NCBI GenBank assembly: GCA_022559985.1
Contig: JAFJTR010000027.1
Span: 248,001 to 312,000 of the forward strand
DNA from: Parastagonospora avenae f. sp. tritici 18332-5
Taxonomy: Eukaryota; Ascomycota; Dothideomycetes; Pleosporales; Phaeosphaeriaceae
Length of the DNA: 64,000 nucleotides
Direction of reading: 5' to 3'
The stretch's first letter is position 1, and every line of letters begins with the position of its first letter. This document shows, in pieces, positions 33,233 through 43,527 of the stretch. The translations under genes were made by a program, and so were the position numbers. Below the pieces are notes generated by a model. It made no database searches. It was not told the origin of the DNA and saw only the letters and a program-made list of their open reading frames with translations.

Positions 33233-35096
33233 TTAAATTCGACACCTAATCTTATCCGTCAACTCTTCTGAATCCGTCCTACTGATAGCTTCCCCAATAT
33301 GACTGCCTCTGTTAACGCTGAACTCGGACTGTACCATGATGCCGCCCATCGATGGGTTCATCGAGAGACCCATCTCCTCATCCGTTGGCTCGCTCATCGG
33401 TGCTTCCGCGAAATCTAATGGCGCGACAGCATAACTCGGCCTGAAACGACGACCCATAGATTTCTCAAAGTGGCTCAATGTCGGGCTATTGACGCTGCTT
33501 GGCCCATCTTTCGTTTCAGCTCCAACTCTCATCTCATACTCGTCTAATCGCATAAAATCTTCCTTGTCGATGTGGCTTCGGGCCAGAGAGCTCAAGATGT
33601 GAGAATGCGAGTCTTTACGGCTGGCTTTTCTACTGCTGTTCTTTGTGTCGTCTTCGTAGTAGCTGGTTGCGGTGACTGGTTTGGGGAACAATCGATCGCT
33701 GATGGCGCGTTGGAGCGAGCGGATCGCAGGCAAGGCGGCGACCATGACGCCGACATGTGATTCGACAGCTGACCAATATCCAATCGGTAGGTAGTCCCAG
33801 GTAACGTTGTCCGTGTGGGCGAACTGGACAAGGTACTTCAGGCGCAGCATACTGACGACAGTGATACTGGACTTCTGTCAGCAAAAGCACATCAAGCTAT
33901 AGGAGTGAGCTTACAAGAGACCGCCCAAGAACATGAGCATGACGCCAGCTTTGCGACGCTTACTGATTGCGAGTTTCTTGATTTCCTTCATCGGCAGTAT
34001 TATTACGATCAAGTCGAGGACAATGTTGGCAGCTGCCGAACACCAGGCATCGGCGTTCAGATTAATGCATGTTCCGTGGTGCTGCCCATCCCAACGCTCC
34101 CAGGCCAACCGGATTGGTATGCATTGAAGTGCAGTCGCCGTGACAAATGTGATGATGTAAATTACGCAGAGCCCAATTGTAACCCAGATAGCCTTTCGAA
34201 GCCCTGTCTGCGGGAAGATGCGGAGGTAGAAGAGCAAGATCGAGATCTTGGTCAGTGCGACTGATGCGAGGTAGAGAAGCTCGGTGTAGTAAAAGATCTA
34301 TATTCAAGCGTTGTTAGCCAATGCATACTCTGCATCATGCAGTTGCATTTGCATACCTCAAGGATTTTAGTGATATTATCGAAAGGCACTAGCCACATAT
34401 CTTGTCCCATGCCGATTTGGTTCACTGATATCATTAGTGGAAAACTCGGGATGGCGAAAATATGCATGACCTACAGATGTATGCGCAAATTGTAAGAGGA
34501 ATAATGAGCACCTGTTCAATGTTAGCCTTCGTGCTACATACGCATTTACTCTCGATACGTACCATAGCTGCAGTCATGACCCAATCATCGAGACCCCAGT
34601 TACCACCGAAGTAGGGTAGACGCGCGATTACTCGCAGAAGGAAGAAAAGAACCGCGGCTCCTCCGACTACGAGAGAGGTATAGGTTCCAAGCGCTGTATC
34701 GTTGCGAACCGGCGCACCCATTATTTCAGCAAGGAACTTCTTGGCAGCTATTGATTTTAGCAAATCAGCCAGTCACCATCACCTAGAAGCTTACTGAGTG
34801 ATTCCTTGATTGTGCAGCTAGCTCTGACACATAACGTCAACTCTTCAAGAAGCAAGTTGTTATTCTTGATGCAGCCGATATCAGTGAGTTGGCAAGACGA
34901 GGCGCCAACTACTGACAGTGTGCATTTGAGCTAAACACGCATTAGTCAGATACTCCCATGACTTCCAAGATGATATACTTACTGCGCATGGTGGCAGTTC
35001 CTTTATCGCAAGTTGCAGGACATCAGAACCATTTTGACTCTGCGCACAAGAGACAAGCGCAAAGACGAAGAGCAACGGTACCAAGAAGAACCTCAT
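33233..35096 (-). CDS. CFEM-domain PTH11-like seven-transmembrane receptor
   Basis: Six exons on the minus strand: 35096-34983, 34930-34795, 34747-34563, 34470-34357, 34297-33915, 33866-33233 (521 aa). Signal peptide (FFLVPLLFVFALVSCAQS), then a CFEM-type extracellular domain (LPPCALKCTLSVVGASSC, DIGCIKNN, LTLCVRASC) with six cysteines instead of the usual eight. Next come the fungal rhodopsin-like helices: GNWGLDDWVMTAAMV, GMGQDMWLVPFDNITKI, ALTKISILLFYLRIFP and an AWCSAAANIVLDLIVIILP loop-helix. The Ser/Glu-rich cytosolic tail is ~150 residues. Family knowledge: PTH11 in Magnaporthe senses surfaces; such receptors are many in plant-associated fungi. The ligand here is unknown. Confidence 0.88.
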
Positions 35097-36426
35097 GTCT
35101 GCAACTGCATAAGCTCAAGTCTAGAGCTTTTCCAGGCGGATGTGTAGAGGCGGAAGCCTTGCTAACTGGGCGCAGTGAAGTTGTCGTGTCCGCAGAGGCA
35201 GGAGCAGAAGCAGGACGAACTGCACATTTGACCGCAACGATGACAGGAACCAGGCTAGAATTAAGGGTTGAATGGGAGCTGCCGTACGTTAGGATATAAC
35301 ATTTGAGTCCTAAACCCCACGAGTCAAGGTGTGGCGTTAGCTTGATCTGCTCTTAAGACTACACTCGGGCTCGTTCGGCGGTTTTTGAAGCCGGATCCAA
35401 GTGATTGTCCCCCATCACACATCTCCATCTTCGTGCATGAGCCCGGTTGGGTGACAATCGATTCCGCCCTACATTGCCACTGTGATCTCGAGCGCTGGAC
35501 GAAAGCTTCATGTTTTCCATGACGCTCGTTGAGACCTAGGTGTGTTTCATACCTACATGTGCGCAGGGAATCTGTGGTTTGTACTTTTGAATGGCTGCCG
35601 ATCCCGGAAAGTTTTTCTGTGTGAAGCGCAGTACATTTGAGCTTGACTGGGAAGATATTTAGGAAGACATTCCTACACAGAGGATTGGTCTTTTGTGATT
35701 GTTGCTCGTTGGGCACCACGAGGCCAATGTGATGATCCCCCCTCTTTCAAGCAATCATGACGGAGTAGTCGACTAGAATGATTGTCAGGGTTCCCTTACT
35801 ACGTGCGACGGCTCTGGTTCGGAGTGATGGCGTTCCTCAGGAACCGTTGTGTAAGCTCGTGGCAAGAGCCAGGATCGACCGCTAGGATGGCAGAACATTG
35901 CCATGTGAGAAACGACCAATCCGATGAGATCGGAGGAGTGATGTCCCGTTCAGCAAAGAAGCGAAGCAGCTCCGCTTCCGATATTTAAAGTTTTGGTCCA
36001 TGTAGATCGTTGTTAGCAAGTCATTCGGAGCAAATCTGGAAACACTGGCGCACTGGAGAAGACGCCAGCGAACAAACGCTAGACATTTCTCTCCCACGTT
36101 CCACCTCGGGAAAGATTGGCGAGTCTTCGACAAAGGCACCTACGTAGGGCTGCCGGCTGTTACTCCGACGTAAGCACCGCACTACTAAGCATTCGCTCAC
36201 TCTAAGTTCATTTTTCGATAAATAAACGGGCCGCAAGGACGAAGAAGTGACACATACATTTAGCGCACGAAGCAAACGTATCATATTGAACTATAACAGG
36301 GACCTCCAACTTTCTAACCCAATCGACTCCATCGCTGCCAAGAGCCGGTATCAAAGACAAAGAAATTGTGTCGAGAAACACATACATCTAGGAAATGAAA
36401 CAAGGAATACAGATCACCTGTGCGCT
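35097..36426. other. Intergenic region, no supported gene
   Basis: 1.3 kb between the receptor start (minus) and annexin stop. Holds the receptor promoter and the annexin 3' UTR. No frame resembles a known protein. Confidence 0.5.
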
Positions 36427-38011
36427 CTATTTCACACAAGCAACCATGAGCTTCTCGTAGTCGCCCTTGGTCTCGCCTTCTATCCTCTTGACGAGGTCCT
36501 TTTTAACGACCCTCTTGAATGCCTGGCTGACAGCACTCATGAACTGTGGATTCCAGTGGCAACGGACGACACGCTGCACAAGTAGGTTGTCTTTCGTACC
36601 CAAGCCTGCCATTGCTTCTTCGAGGCGGACAGCTTCAGCCTCAGCGCGGTTTACGCCGCGGGCGATCAGGAGCCTAAGTGCGTCTTCCATGTGTCCCGAG
36701 AATGCAGACTTGATCTGCTGGTCCAGGCTCTTGTGGTAGCGCTGCTGGTAAGCTTGTACTATGGCCCCGATCTGCGCATCGTTCTTGTTGATCAAGATTT
36801 CACAGATTCGCGCAGTGTTCTTACTGGCGAAACCACCCATGCCGTTCTGGAGTTCTGTTACAGCTTGGTCGATCTCCTGGGGCATTACAGGATGCGAATC
36901 TTCATTCCGTCTTGCGGCGATGATCATCATATACATTTGCTCGGTAGCGGCGCTGAGATCGCCCTTCAGATCTGCCTCGAGCGTTCGTTTATGGAGCTGC
37001 TGGTACTTCTCCTTGATGGCATTCATGTCGGCATTGCTGCGACCGATAAGGATGTCGTCCAAGATTACCTCCTTCGTGCCCACGCCCTTCATTGCCTCCA
37101 TGAGATTGTAGCAATCCGAAACTAATGGTCCGCGAGCAATCTCTACAAGGCCTTTCTCAAAATATCCGCTGGTCTCTTTCTGCAGATCGACGATCAAGTT
37201 CCGCATTAATCGCTGGTCATATTGTGTGCGAACAGCCTCCATCTGTAGAGGATCCTTCTTCGCCATAGTAGCAATCAGGACCTTCTCATTGGTTCCGAAG
37301 CCTTTCATAGCTCCTCGTAGAGCTTCAACATCTCTGCTGACATCGATATTGGCTACGCGCTGAGGACCATATCCTAGAGATGCTGGAGTTGGTGGGCCAC
37401 CAAAGCCGCCACCAGGAGGAGGCGCACCATATTGACCCGGCGGTGGAGCGCCGTACTGTCCCTGCGGCGGTGGAGCGCCATATTGACCTGGGGGAGGTGC
37501 TCCATAGTGTCCTTGAGGTGGTGGTGCGCCATATTGACCCTGTGGAGGCGGTGCCCCGTATTGACCTGGAGGGGGTGCCCCGTACTGGCCCTGTGGAGGC
37601 GGCGCTCCATATTGACCTGGAGGTGGCGCACTGTATTGGCCGGGTGGAGGAGCTCCATATTGTCCTTGGGGAGGAGGAGCGCCATACTGTCCCTGGGGTG
37701 GAGGTGCACCATACTGGCCTGGTGGCGGTGCGCCGTACTGTCCTTGAGGCAGCTGGCCGTAGCCTTGCTGAGGCGGGTAGCCGCCCTGGGGAGGATATTG
37801 TTGATTCTGCATTGGAGGTTGTTGTTGATAGCCTTGCTGAGGAGGTTGGCCGTAGCCTTGGGGAGGGGGAGCTGAAAGATATTAGTATGCGGTCACCATA
37901 AGCTGCCAAGTCAAGCAGGATCCCAATGCACGCCTGATCGTCGGGCGTATGGAGTGAGCACTTACGGCCTGGTGGCTGTTGTCCGTATCCACCTTGATTG
38001 TAGTACGACAT
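36427..38011 (-). CDS. Annexin with Gly/Pro/Tyr-rich N-terminal repeats
   Basis: Two exons on the minus strand: 38011-37966 (46 nt) and 37871-36427 (496 aa). Residues 1-~185 are Gln/Gly/Pro/Tyr-rich, with 13 copies of G(Q/H)Y(G/S)APPP. Four annexin repeats follow (RDVEALRGAMKGFGTNEKVLI; CYNLMEAMKGVGTKEVILDDI; ITELQ-like AVTELQNGMGGFASKNTARI; EAVRLEEAMAGLGTKDNLLVQ). The G-x-G-T signature of type-2 calcium sites is clear in repeats 1, 2 and 4; repeat 3 is degenerate. Role: calcium-dependent binding to acidic membranes, with possible roles in secretion or membrane repair. The N-terminal region resembles phase-separating low-complexity tails of plant and animal annexin A7/A11. Confidence 0.93.
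37415..37745 (-). repeat. Coding tandem repeat in the annexin gene
   Basis: About 13 units of 24 or 27 nt encoding G(Q/H)Y(G/S)APPP with an optional Q. Two unit types alternate (APPPG and APPPQG). Copy number is likely to vary between strains (inference). Confidence 0.85.
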
Positions 38012-38441
38012 TCTTGCTTGATTTCAAAGGATTATGTAGGATCGATAGCCCGAGTATCTGGTTGAGCACGTGGAGTTGGGAGTAGCAATACACACACTGC
38101 TGTGAGTTCGCTGGATTTGAAGGGGATCGTGAAGAGTAGAAAAAGTGAAATCGCAAGTTGCCCAGGTGATAAGCCCCTTGCTAGTTGGACAGGATCACTA
38201 AAACGTGGTTCGCAGGAAGGCTGTGCTGGTGGGGTTGAGGCGCAGAAATGATGAATGAGCAGCACAGCCCCGCAACCGAATGTTTATGGTGGGGAGGAAC
38301 AACAATGACGCAAGGAAGCCAATGCTTGGGACTTCTAGCATGTGGCGCTGCTTCTCTCCAAGCGTTTGATTCGTGTCAGGTGCAGCCCTTTAGGCCTCCC
38401 ATAAAGTTGTGAGTTTAGGCACCGACGATCCCAACGTGGTA
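38012..38441. promoter_or_regulatory. Annexin promoter, between gene and transposon
   Basis: 430 bp from the annexin start to the TA at 38440-38441 that bounds the mobile element. No gene is seen. Immediately inside the boundary, read on the minus strand, is a short open stretch (HVGIVGA, then stop) that may once have ended the gene on the other side of the element. Confidence 0.5.
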
Positions 38442-38468
38442 CCGAGCTGCCCGGCCCTCAGAGCCACC
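38442..38468 (+). repeat. Left terminal inverted repeat
   Basis: Starts CCGAGCTGCCCGGCC immediately after TA (38440-38441). A partial internal copy of the outer half follows at about 38469-38485 (CGGCCGTACGAGCCACC). Confidence 0.88.
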
Positions 38469-38594
38469 CGGCCGTACGAGCCACCTTGAACACCAACACT
38501 ACCACCAAACATGAGGCTATTGAGCTACGTACGATAGCTAACAACGCGACATTATCTGGTGTTGAGTTCTACAGGCCTTGATTGATATATATAG

Positions 38595-40442
38595 CTATCT
38601 ATATTTTGCTGGGAGCTTGATTGCTGGGCCGTGTCGCGATTGAGATGGTGGTGGGCCTGCTGCAGCACTAGAGGCCTCTCTACTACCCTGAGCCTGCGCA
38701 GCAGCTCTGTCTTTTGAAGCTGCTTTGATAGAAGCCTTAAGTCTACACTTCTTAACCTTTTGGGACTTTTTTTGAGCTTGTCGGAGTTGGAGTTGAGCCT
38801 TGCGAGCAGCTGCTCTTGGGGCTCGATCGGCAGCCTCACGAGCTTTCTCTGCCTGCCTCGATATCCTAGCCTCAGCTCTAACCTTGCGCCTTGCTTCAAT
38901 AGCCTGGGCTTTAGCTTGCTTCTGCACCTCGCGATCGCGAGCTTTCTCTGCTTTTTGGAGTTGTTGTTGCTCCTCCTCAGCCTCCTGCTGCAGGCGATCA
39001 CGTGCTTCCTTTACCTTCCTAGGAGACCAGGATACAGCACCGCCGTGATACTCCTCGCCCTGCTCTGAAGGCAGGGCCTTGCCTCGCTTTCTGCGCAGCC
39101 TCTCGTTAATAAGCGCCTCCTTTAGCCTCATATTCTCATGCTCAGCAAGTACTGATCTGATAGAGAGTCGGTGGATCGTTTGATTGAGCTTCGCGATCTT
39201 TCTCTGGTCTCTATCAGCTATAGCGTGATCAACCAGCTGCCTAATCTTCCTCCGATCAGAAGTGCTCAAGGCTGAGAGGTCGCTATCGCTTGATTGGCCT
39301 GATTGAGCTGGCTGATCGAGTCGTTTGAGTATTACCTGAGGATTGAAAGGTAAGAGGCCTGTTGTTTGGAAGGCCTTCCAGGCAGCTAGGAACATTGGAT
39401 AGAAGTCTGTTTTGCTCATAGAAGTAAGCCCTTGGCACCTATCTATAAAATCTTCTACCTGATGTGAATAGGCAGATGAGAGAGGCTTAAACATGATGAC
39501 GTCGAGCGGTTGGAGCGTGTGCGTTGATTGAGGTGGATATTTCATCAGGAGAATCTTGTTCTGATCGCAGTGCTTGATAAAATCTATCGTAACGTGAGAT
39601 CAATGGCCATCAAGGATGAGCAATCGATAGCTCAATCGAGCCTTAGCCTTCGTAGAGCGATCAAACACCTGTCTGAGCCAGGCTAAGCCTATATTGCTGT
39701 TCGTCCATCCTGAAAGTGATGAGGCGAAGTAGGCTCGGTGATCGTCAGGGTCAAAAGCTTGAAGCTAGCTGTCCTGTATTGAGCCTGGGGCTGATTGATA
39801 GATGATCGCTGGATCGAGGGCAGATCTGTCAGCGCATATGCAGGCTAGCAGCGTTATCCACTCTCGATTTCCATCCTGGATATGAGCCTTAATCTTTCCC
39901 TCCTCATATAGCCTCTTGCTAAACACCCGCTTTGAGCGAGTAAGGATACCTAGCATGAAGCCCTTCTCATCCATATTGTACGTATGACGAGGCTCAATAT
40001 CGTATTAGCTGAGCTTGCTGCGCAGGAGCTCGAAGTAGAGGCTATACTTCGACTGAGAGTCAGCCTGGTAACGTAATCGATCAATTCCAGTTGCCCAGCG
40101 TGAGATACGATCAACCTCGTATCGCTTAATATATCGATCAACCCAGCCTTTTCCAAGCTCTGTTTTTGCAATATCTGAGCCAAAGCGTCGTATCATAGCT
40201 CGGGTAGGTGGTATGCCTCGCTCAGTGAGCTGTTTGATATATCGTAGAAGCTCTTGCTCTTGTTGAGGAGGGAGGGCTTGTTGATTTTCTGCCATGTTAC
40301 TGCGTGAGCCTGCAAGGCCTTGGTGTCTTCGTGAGAGCGTTATATGCTTACAGCCATATTCTTTTGCAATTTGGCGGTAGCTAAACTGTTCTCCAGGCTC
40401 TCGCGATTCAATTGCTGCAATCGCAGCCTTAATAGGATCCAT
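38595..40442 (-). pseudogene. Pogo/Fot1-like transposase with three nonsense codons
   Basis: One continuous frame of 616 codons from the ATG at 40442 (MDPIKAAIAAIESREP). DNA-binding part: FSYRQIAKEYGCKHITLSRRH and TRAMIRRFGSDIAK...GWVDRYIKRY. DDE part: YNMDEKGFMLG (first Asp), LLILDGH (second Asp), KYPPQSTHTLQPLDVIMFKPL (third Asp region). In-frame stops are TAA at 40005-40007, TAG at 39765-39767 and TGA at 39600-39602. The last falls directly after LDGH, where the family has G or R before SHVT. The C-terminus has a long Lys/Ala/Gln-rich helical region. All three stops can be explained by C-to-T or G-to-A changes, as in RIP (inference). Confidence 0.9.
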
Positions 40443-40488
40443 ATTGGTATAGTTATCACGCGCTGAACTTTGCGTGTTATTTTGGTGG

Positions 40489-40515
40489 GGTGGCTCGGAC
40501 GGCCGGGCAGCTCGG
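40489..40515 (-). repeat. Right terminal inverted repeat
   Basis: Reverse complement matches the left repeat at 25 of 27 bases; followed by TA (40516-40517). Confidence 0.88.
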
Positions 40516-40660
40516 TAAGGCTGAAACAGTGGCGTCGCACTGTGGCGCAATCGCCGAGATATGTGCGAGCATGCAACCGATTTTGACCTTGCTTCAGTCT
40601 CCCCTGTGTTATTCAGGAAGTAGATGTAATGCAATGTTAGGCAACAGCATTCACAGATGA

Positions 40661-41251
40661 CTATATACAGATGATCAGATATAACATACCAACCGCTGTA
40701 GTGAACAACACCCCGGAGAACACCACCATGGCCATCACATCAACATTTATCCCCAATTTGTGTAGCTCCTCCTCAAAATCTTCCGTTTCTTTGCGCAGGC
40801 TCACGCTTCGTTTGTGAGACTCGATGGCTCTTGCTTCAGCTTTTCGATCCAGTCAAGTAATTTTTTTCTTACATTCATCCTTCTGCCTGTTGCCTGCTCC
40901 ATCTTCTAATTTCTTTCTGTTGTTGGCAATTTCGGCGCGATTTTGACGAGTGAAGCTTTCCATTTTGTCATCTACCCAACGTTCGGACCTGCTCTTGGAT
41001 TCAGGATGCTTCTTGCTGAAAAGTATGCGGGCCGGAGATGGGTTCTGTGATGGCGAAGCGATGTCCGACAAAACTGGCATTTTTGATTGTTCAGTTCGAG
41101 CGAGTGTATCCCAAAGACGCCGAATCTCGGTAGAGCCTGGCAGCCGGTGAAGCCCACGGCACGGCTGTGCTTGTACACATATCGTGGTCGAGCGTGGTAG
41201 AGGCGGTGTTGAGGCAAATGGTCGTGCGAGCCGTAGGCCTATGATTGCCAT
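40661..41251 (-). pseudogene. Probable mitochondrial membrane protein with in-frame stop, next to transposon
   Basis: Minus strand, ATG at 41251. The N-terminus (MAIIGLRLARPFASTPPLPRS) looks like a mitochondrial presequence, followed by charged helical sequence to a TGA at 40853-40855. The same frame continues at once with coiled-coil-like LDRKAEARAIESHKRSVSLRK and one hydrophobic helix (VMAMVVFSGVLFTTAVGMLYL) to TAG at 40661. A tryptophan-to-stop change (TGG to TGA) would explain the break; a short intron is possible but no good pair of sites keeps the frame. A strong donor GTATGT inside the helix and an acceptor at 40604 could extend the gene to the transposon edge. Family not recognised. 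It may be a working truncated gene. Confidence 0.5.
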
Positions 41252-42220
41252 GTTGCGAATTGTCTTCCTCAAGATGCACTCAAATTGATAGTGTACTGGA
41301 AGCACTTTTGAAGTGAACACAAACCTTATGTAGTGCTGTTGTCATTAAGCCACCGGTCAGCGATAAAACGCGTCTCCATACTTCCAGCAGCACAGTTATC
41401 GTGCGCATTTCCCCAATCAAGCATTATCAGCAAGGAAGCACCGGAAGTCCCAAATGGCGGGAATGCAAGAACTCGAAGCATGTTGTGTTACCCTGTCATT
41501 TAAATCTGGAAAGGACATTCACTCCCCAAACATCAAGCTTACATCATACCCATATATGCCAGGAAGCGATCTTCAACCCACCATCCCACCTCCACCAACC
41601 TTATGCTATTTTCCCACACCACCAGATCTCGCTAAAGCCCAGCCTCTCTCAACGCAGCGCAGTGTTCAGCCGTTGCGCCAAGACCGATTACATCATAGCG
41701 CGGCTCCCCCAAGTTGCCCCTCTCGTTTTCGCCATCACCGCGTAGTGGAATACCAAGTCTGCCTTGGCGTTCTTGCACTCACTGCGTCGAGTGCTGATTG
41801 GTAACACGGGTATGCGGATGGAGCGTGCCGAGCGATGATGTACGCGCAAGGCTTAGTGGAGCATGTGGTCTGAAAAAGCCCGGTGAGGGTACGGCGCCGG
41901 TGAGAATATGGCGTATATATATACAGTCACCGGTGGCGTCTTGCGGGGTTCGATTGAACGCTGCGTATGTTCACGATTGCACACGAATCTACGCATATAA
42001 AGGATTACATACGAATCCTACGATCAAAGGGAACATCCGTGAAGGTTAATTTACAAGGAACGATAACATTTCAACACCAGCTGCATATGACATATAGTTC
42101 GTCGATCAGCAAAAACAGGGCAAATACACGGACGAGCATAAAGAGGAGTTTAAAGCCTGCGGATCGCCACACGCGGACAAATCGAACGGTTCATCAACTC
42201 AAGCAACAACAATCTTCAAC
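41252..42220. promoter_or_regulatory. Divergent promoter region with TATA box
   Basis: 0.97 kb between the minus-strand gene start and the plus-strand gene at 42221. A TATATATATA run at 41914-41924 lies ~300 bp upstream of the ATG, followed by a C/A-rich leader (CAACAACAATCTTCAACATG). No gene supported. Confidence 0.5.
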
Positions 42221-42883
42221 ATGTCGTCCTACGGCTCAAATCCGCAAGGGTACATACACCCATCCCAATACCCACCACACCCTCAAGCCCAATATCAACA
42301 AGCATCAAACCCACCATATCCCACAACACCAGGCCCACCACCAACCTCACAACCAACTGCCTACTTCCCTCCACAACCCCAACAACAACCCGCATACTCA
42401 ACATCTCCCGCCTCACCCTGGCAGCAACCCCTCTACGCCTCCTCGCCCCAACACCAATACCCACCGCAAAACCCCATATACTCCTCTTCGCCCACCGCCC
42501 ACGACGCCGCGATGATGATGCTCCCCAACGGCCCGCCATCGCACCGCCGCTCCTCGCTCTCGCAATCCGCGCGCCCACACTTCAGCAGTTCCGCGCCGAT
42601 ATCGATTCCGCAGCAGCAGCAGCAGCGGCCGCCGATATACGCGCGCAGCCATGGCTCGCACAGTTCGCATGGGTCGCATCACAGCCACCATCCGCACGAC
42701 CACCATGCGTTTGGGGATGGCGAGGATATACATGATAATGGGCAGGTGTATGGGGTGCTGGATGAGGAGACGCTCAGGCAGTATGAGAGGCGGTATGCGA
42801 AGGACAGGGAGCTGGAGAAGAGGCCGACGTTGGGGGGGAGTTTGATGAGTATGGTTAGGGCGTTGGGATCGAAGAGAGAGTAG
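42221..42883 (+). CDS. Pro/Gln/Ser-rich low-complexity protein
   Basis: Single exon, 220 aa. The N-terminal 140 residues are Pro/Gln/Tyr/Ser-rich (GSNPQGYIHPSQYPPHP; a five-Gln run); then a His/Ser-rich stretch (SHGSHSSHGSHHSHH) and a more ordered, charged end (DEETLRQYERRYAKDRELE, then LMSMVRALGSKRE). The ordered end looks conserved-protein-like while the rest is disordered. I do not recognise a domain. Leader and TATA box upstream argue that it is expressed. Function unknown. Confidence 0.7.
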   Translation: MSSYGSNPQGYIHPSQYPPHPQAQYQQASNPPYPTTPGPPPTSQPTAYFPPQPQQQPAYSTSPASPWQQPLYASSPQHQYPPQNPIYSSSPTAHDAAMMMLPNGPPSHRRSSLSQSARPHFSSSAPISIPQQQQQRPPIYARSHGSHSSHGSHHSHHPHDHHAFGDGEDIHDNGQVYGVLDEETLRQYERRYAKDRELEKRPTLGGSLMSMVRALGSKRE

Positions 42884-43527
42884 AGATGTGGGAAATGAAG
42901 GATGTTAGGCGCGGGCGCCGCGGAAAGGATTTCTTAGGCGTCTTATACCCTTGATTTGATAATGTTAGTCTCTTTTTCTCAATAGACGAATATGATGATG
43001 ACCATGTATTGGCTTTTGGAACGTGGAATAATAGTGGTTACTGATTGAGGTCTCTGTCCTTTCGTATGATCTTGTTAAACAGTTAAAAACAACGCTGTCT
43101 ATGCTGCGCTCGCTCGTGTGCGCGTCCAATAAGAGCTACAAATACGCCACCATTCCAAATGCTACCTGAACTTGTATATACCAGGTTGTGTAGCCGCGTC
43201 GTCTCAGACTTCAGCGCTTGAAGCCTACATCGATGTTGTTCGCCGCCTGATAATTGCGCCATGCCAGTGAATCCAGACTTTTGGTATCCGTACATCGTCT
43301 CGTCTTGATGGGCGGCCCAGACTACGATGCCGCAAGCGCGGTATGCGACTAGCCGCATGAGCAGCGCCTTACGTCGCACCTCCAACTGGTGCGACTCCCC
43401 CGCTGAGCGTCTCTTTCCTCCGCCCCTTGTGTACTTTCATTCGGTATGTGGTACAGGCAGGATTTGTCCACTGACTATGGCGAAGTAGTGTTTTGCAACA
43501 TTAAGCAAGAAGAATTGCCTGTTTAGT
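42884..43527. other. Convergent intergenic region
   Basis: 644 bp between two 3' ends. A small minus-strand frame at 43083-43385 has no recognisable domain. No gene supported. Confidence 0.5.

Larger units (their letters stand above)
38442..40515 (-). mobile_element. Pogo/Fot1-like DNA transposon, complete ends
   Basis: 2,074 bp bounded by 27-bp terminal inverted repeats (15 perfect bases CCGAGCTGCCCGGCC, then 12 bases with two mismatches) and flanked by TA at 38440-38441 and 40516-40517, the target duplication of the Tc1/mariner superfamily. The single transposase frame (minus strand, 40442-38595) has a helix-turn-helix/CENP-B-type DNA-binding half and a DDE domain typical of Fot1/pogo. It has three in-frame stops but no frameshift, so the copy looks recently inserted and then silenced. 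Length and structure fit fungal Fot1-like elements. Confidence 0.9.

Noticed and set aside
37380..37901. Plus-strand frames across the annexin repeats
   Set aside because: Long open frames arise from the repeat itself; no independent evidence.
37325..38011. Alternative 228-codon frame starting at the annexin ATG
   Set aside because: It reads through the annexin intron and shifts the repeat frame; splicing 37872-37965 gives the true product.
41252..41320. Longer N-terminus of the gene beside the transposon
   Set aside because: Opens with GTG; the ATG at 41251 begins a good mitochondrial presequence.
43083..43385. Minus-strand frame of 100 codons
   Set aside because: No domain, lies in the 3' gap between two convergent genes.
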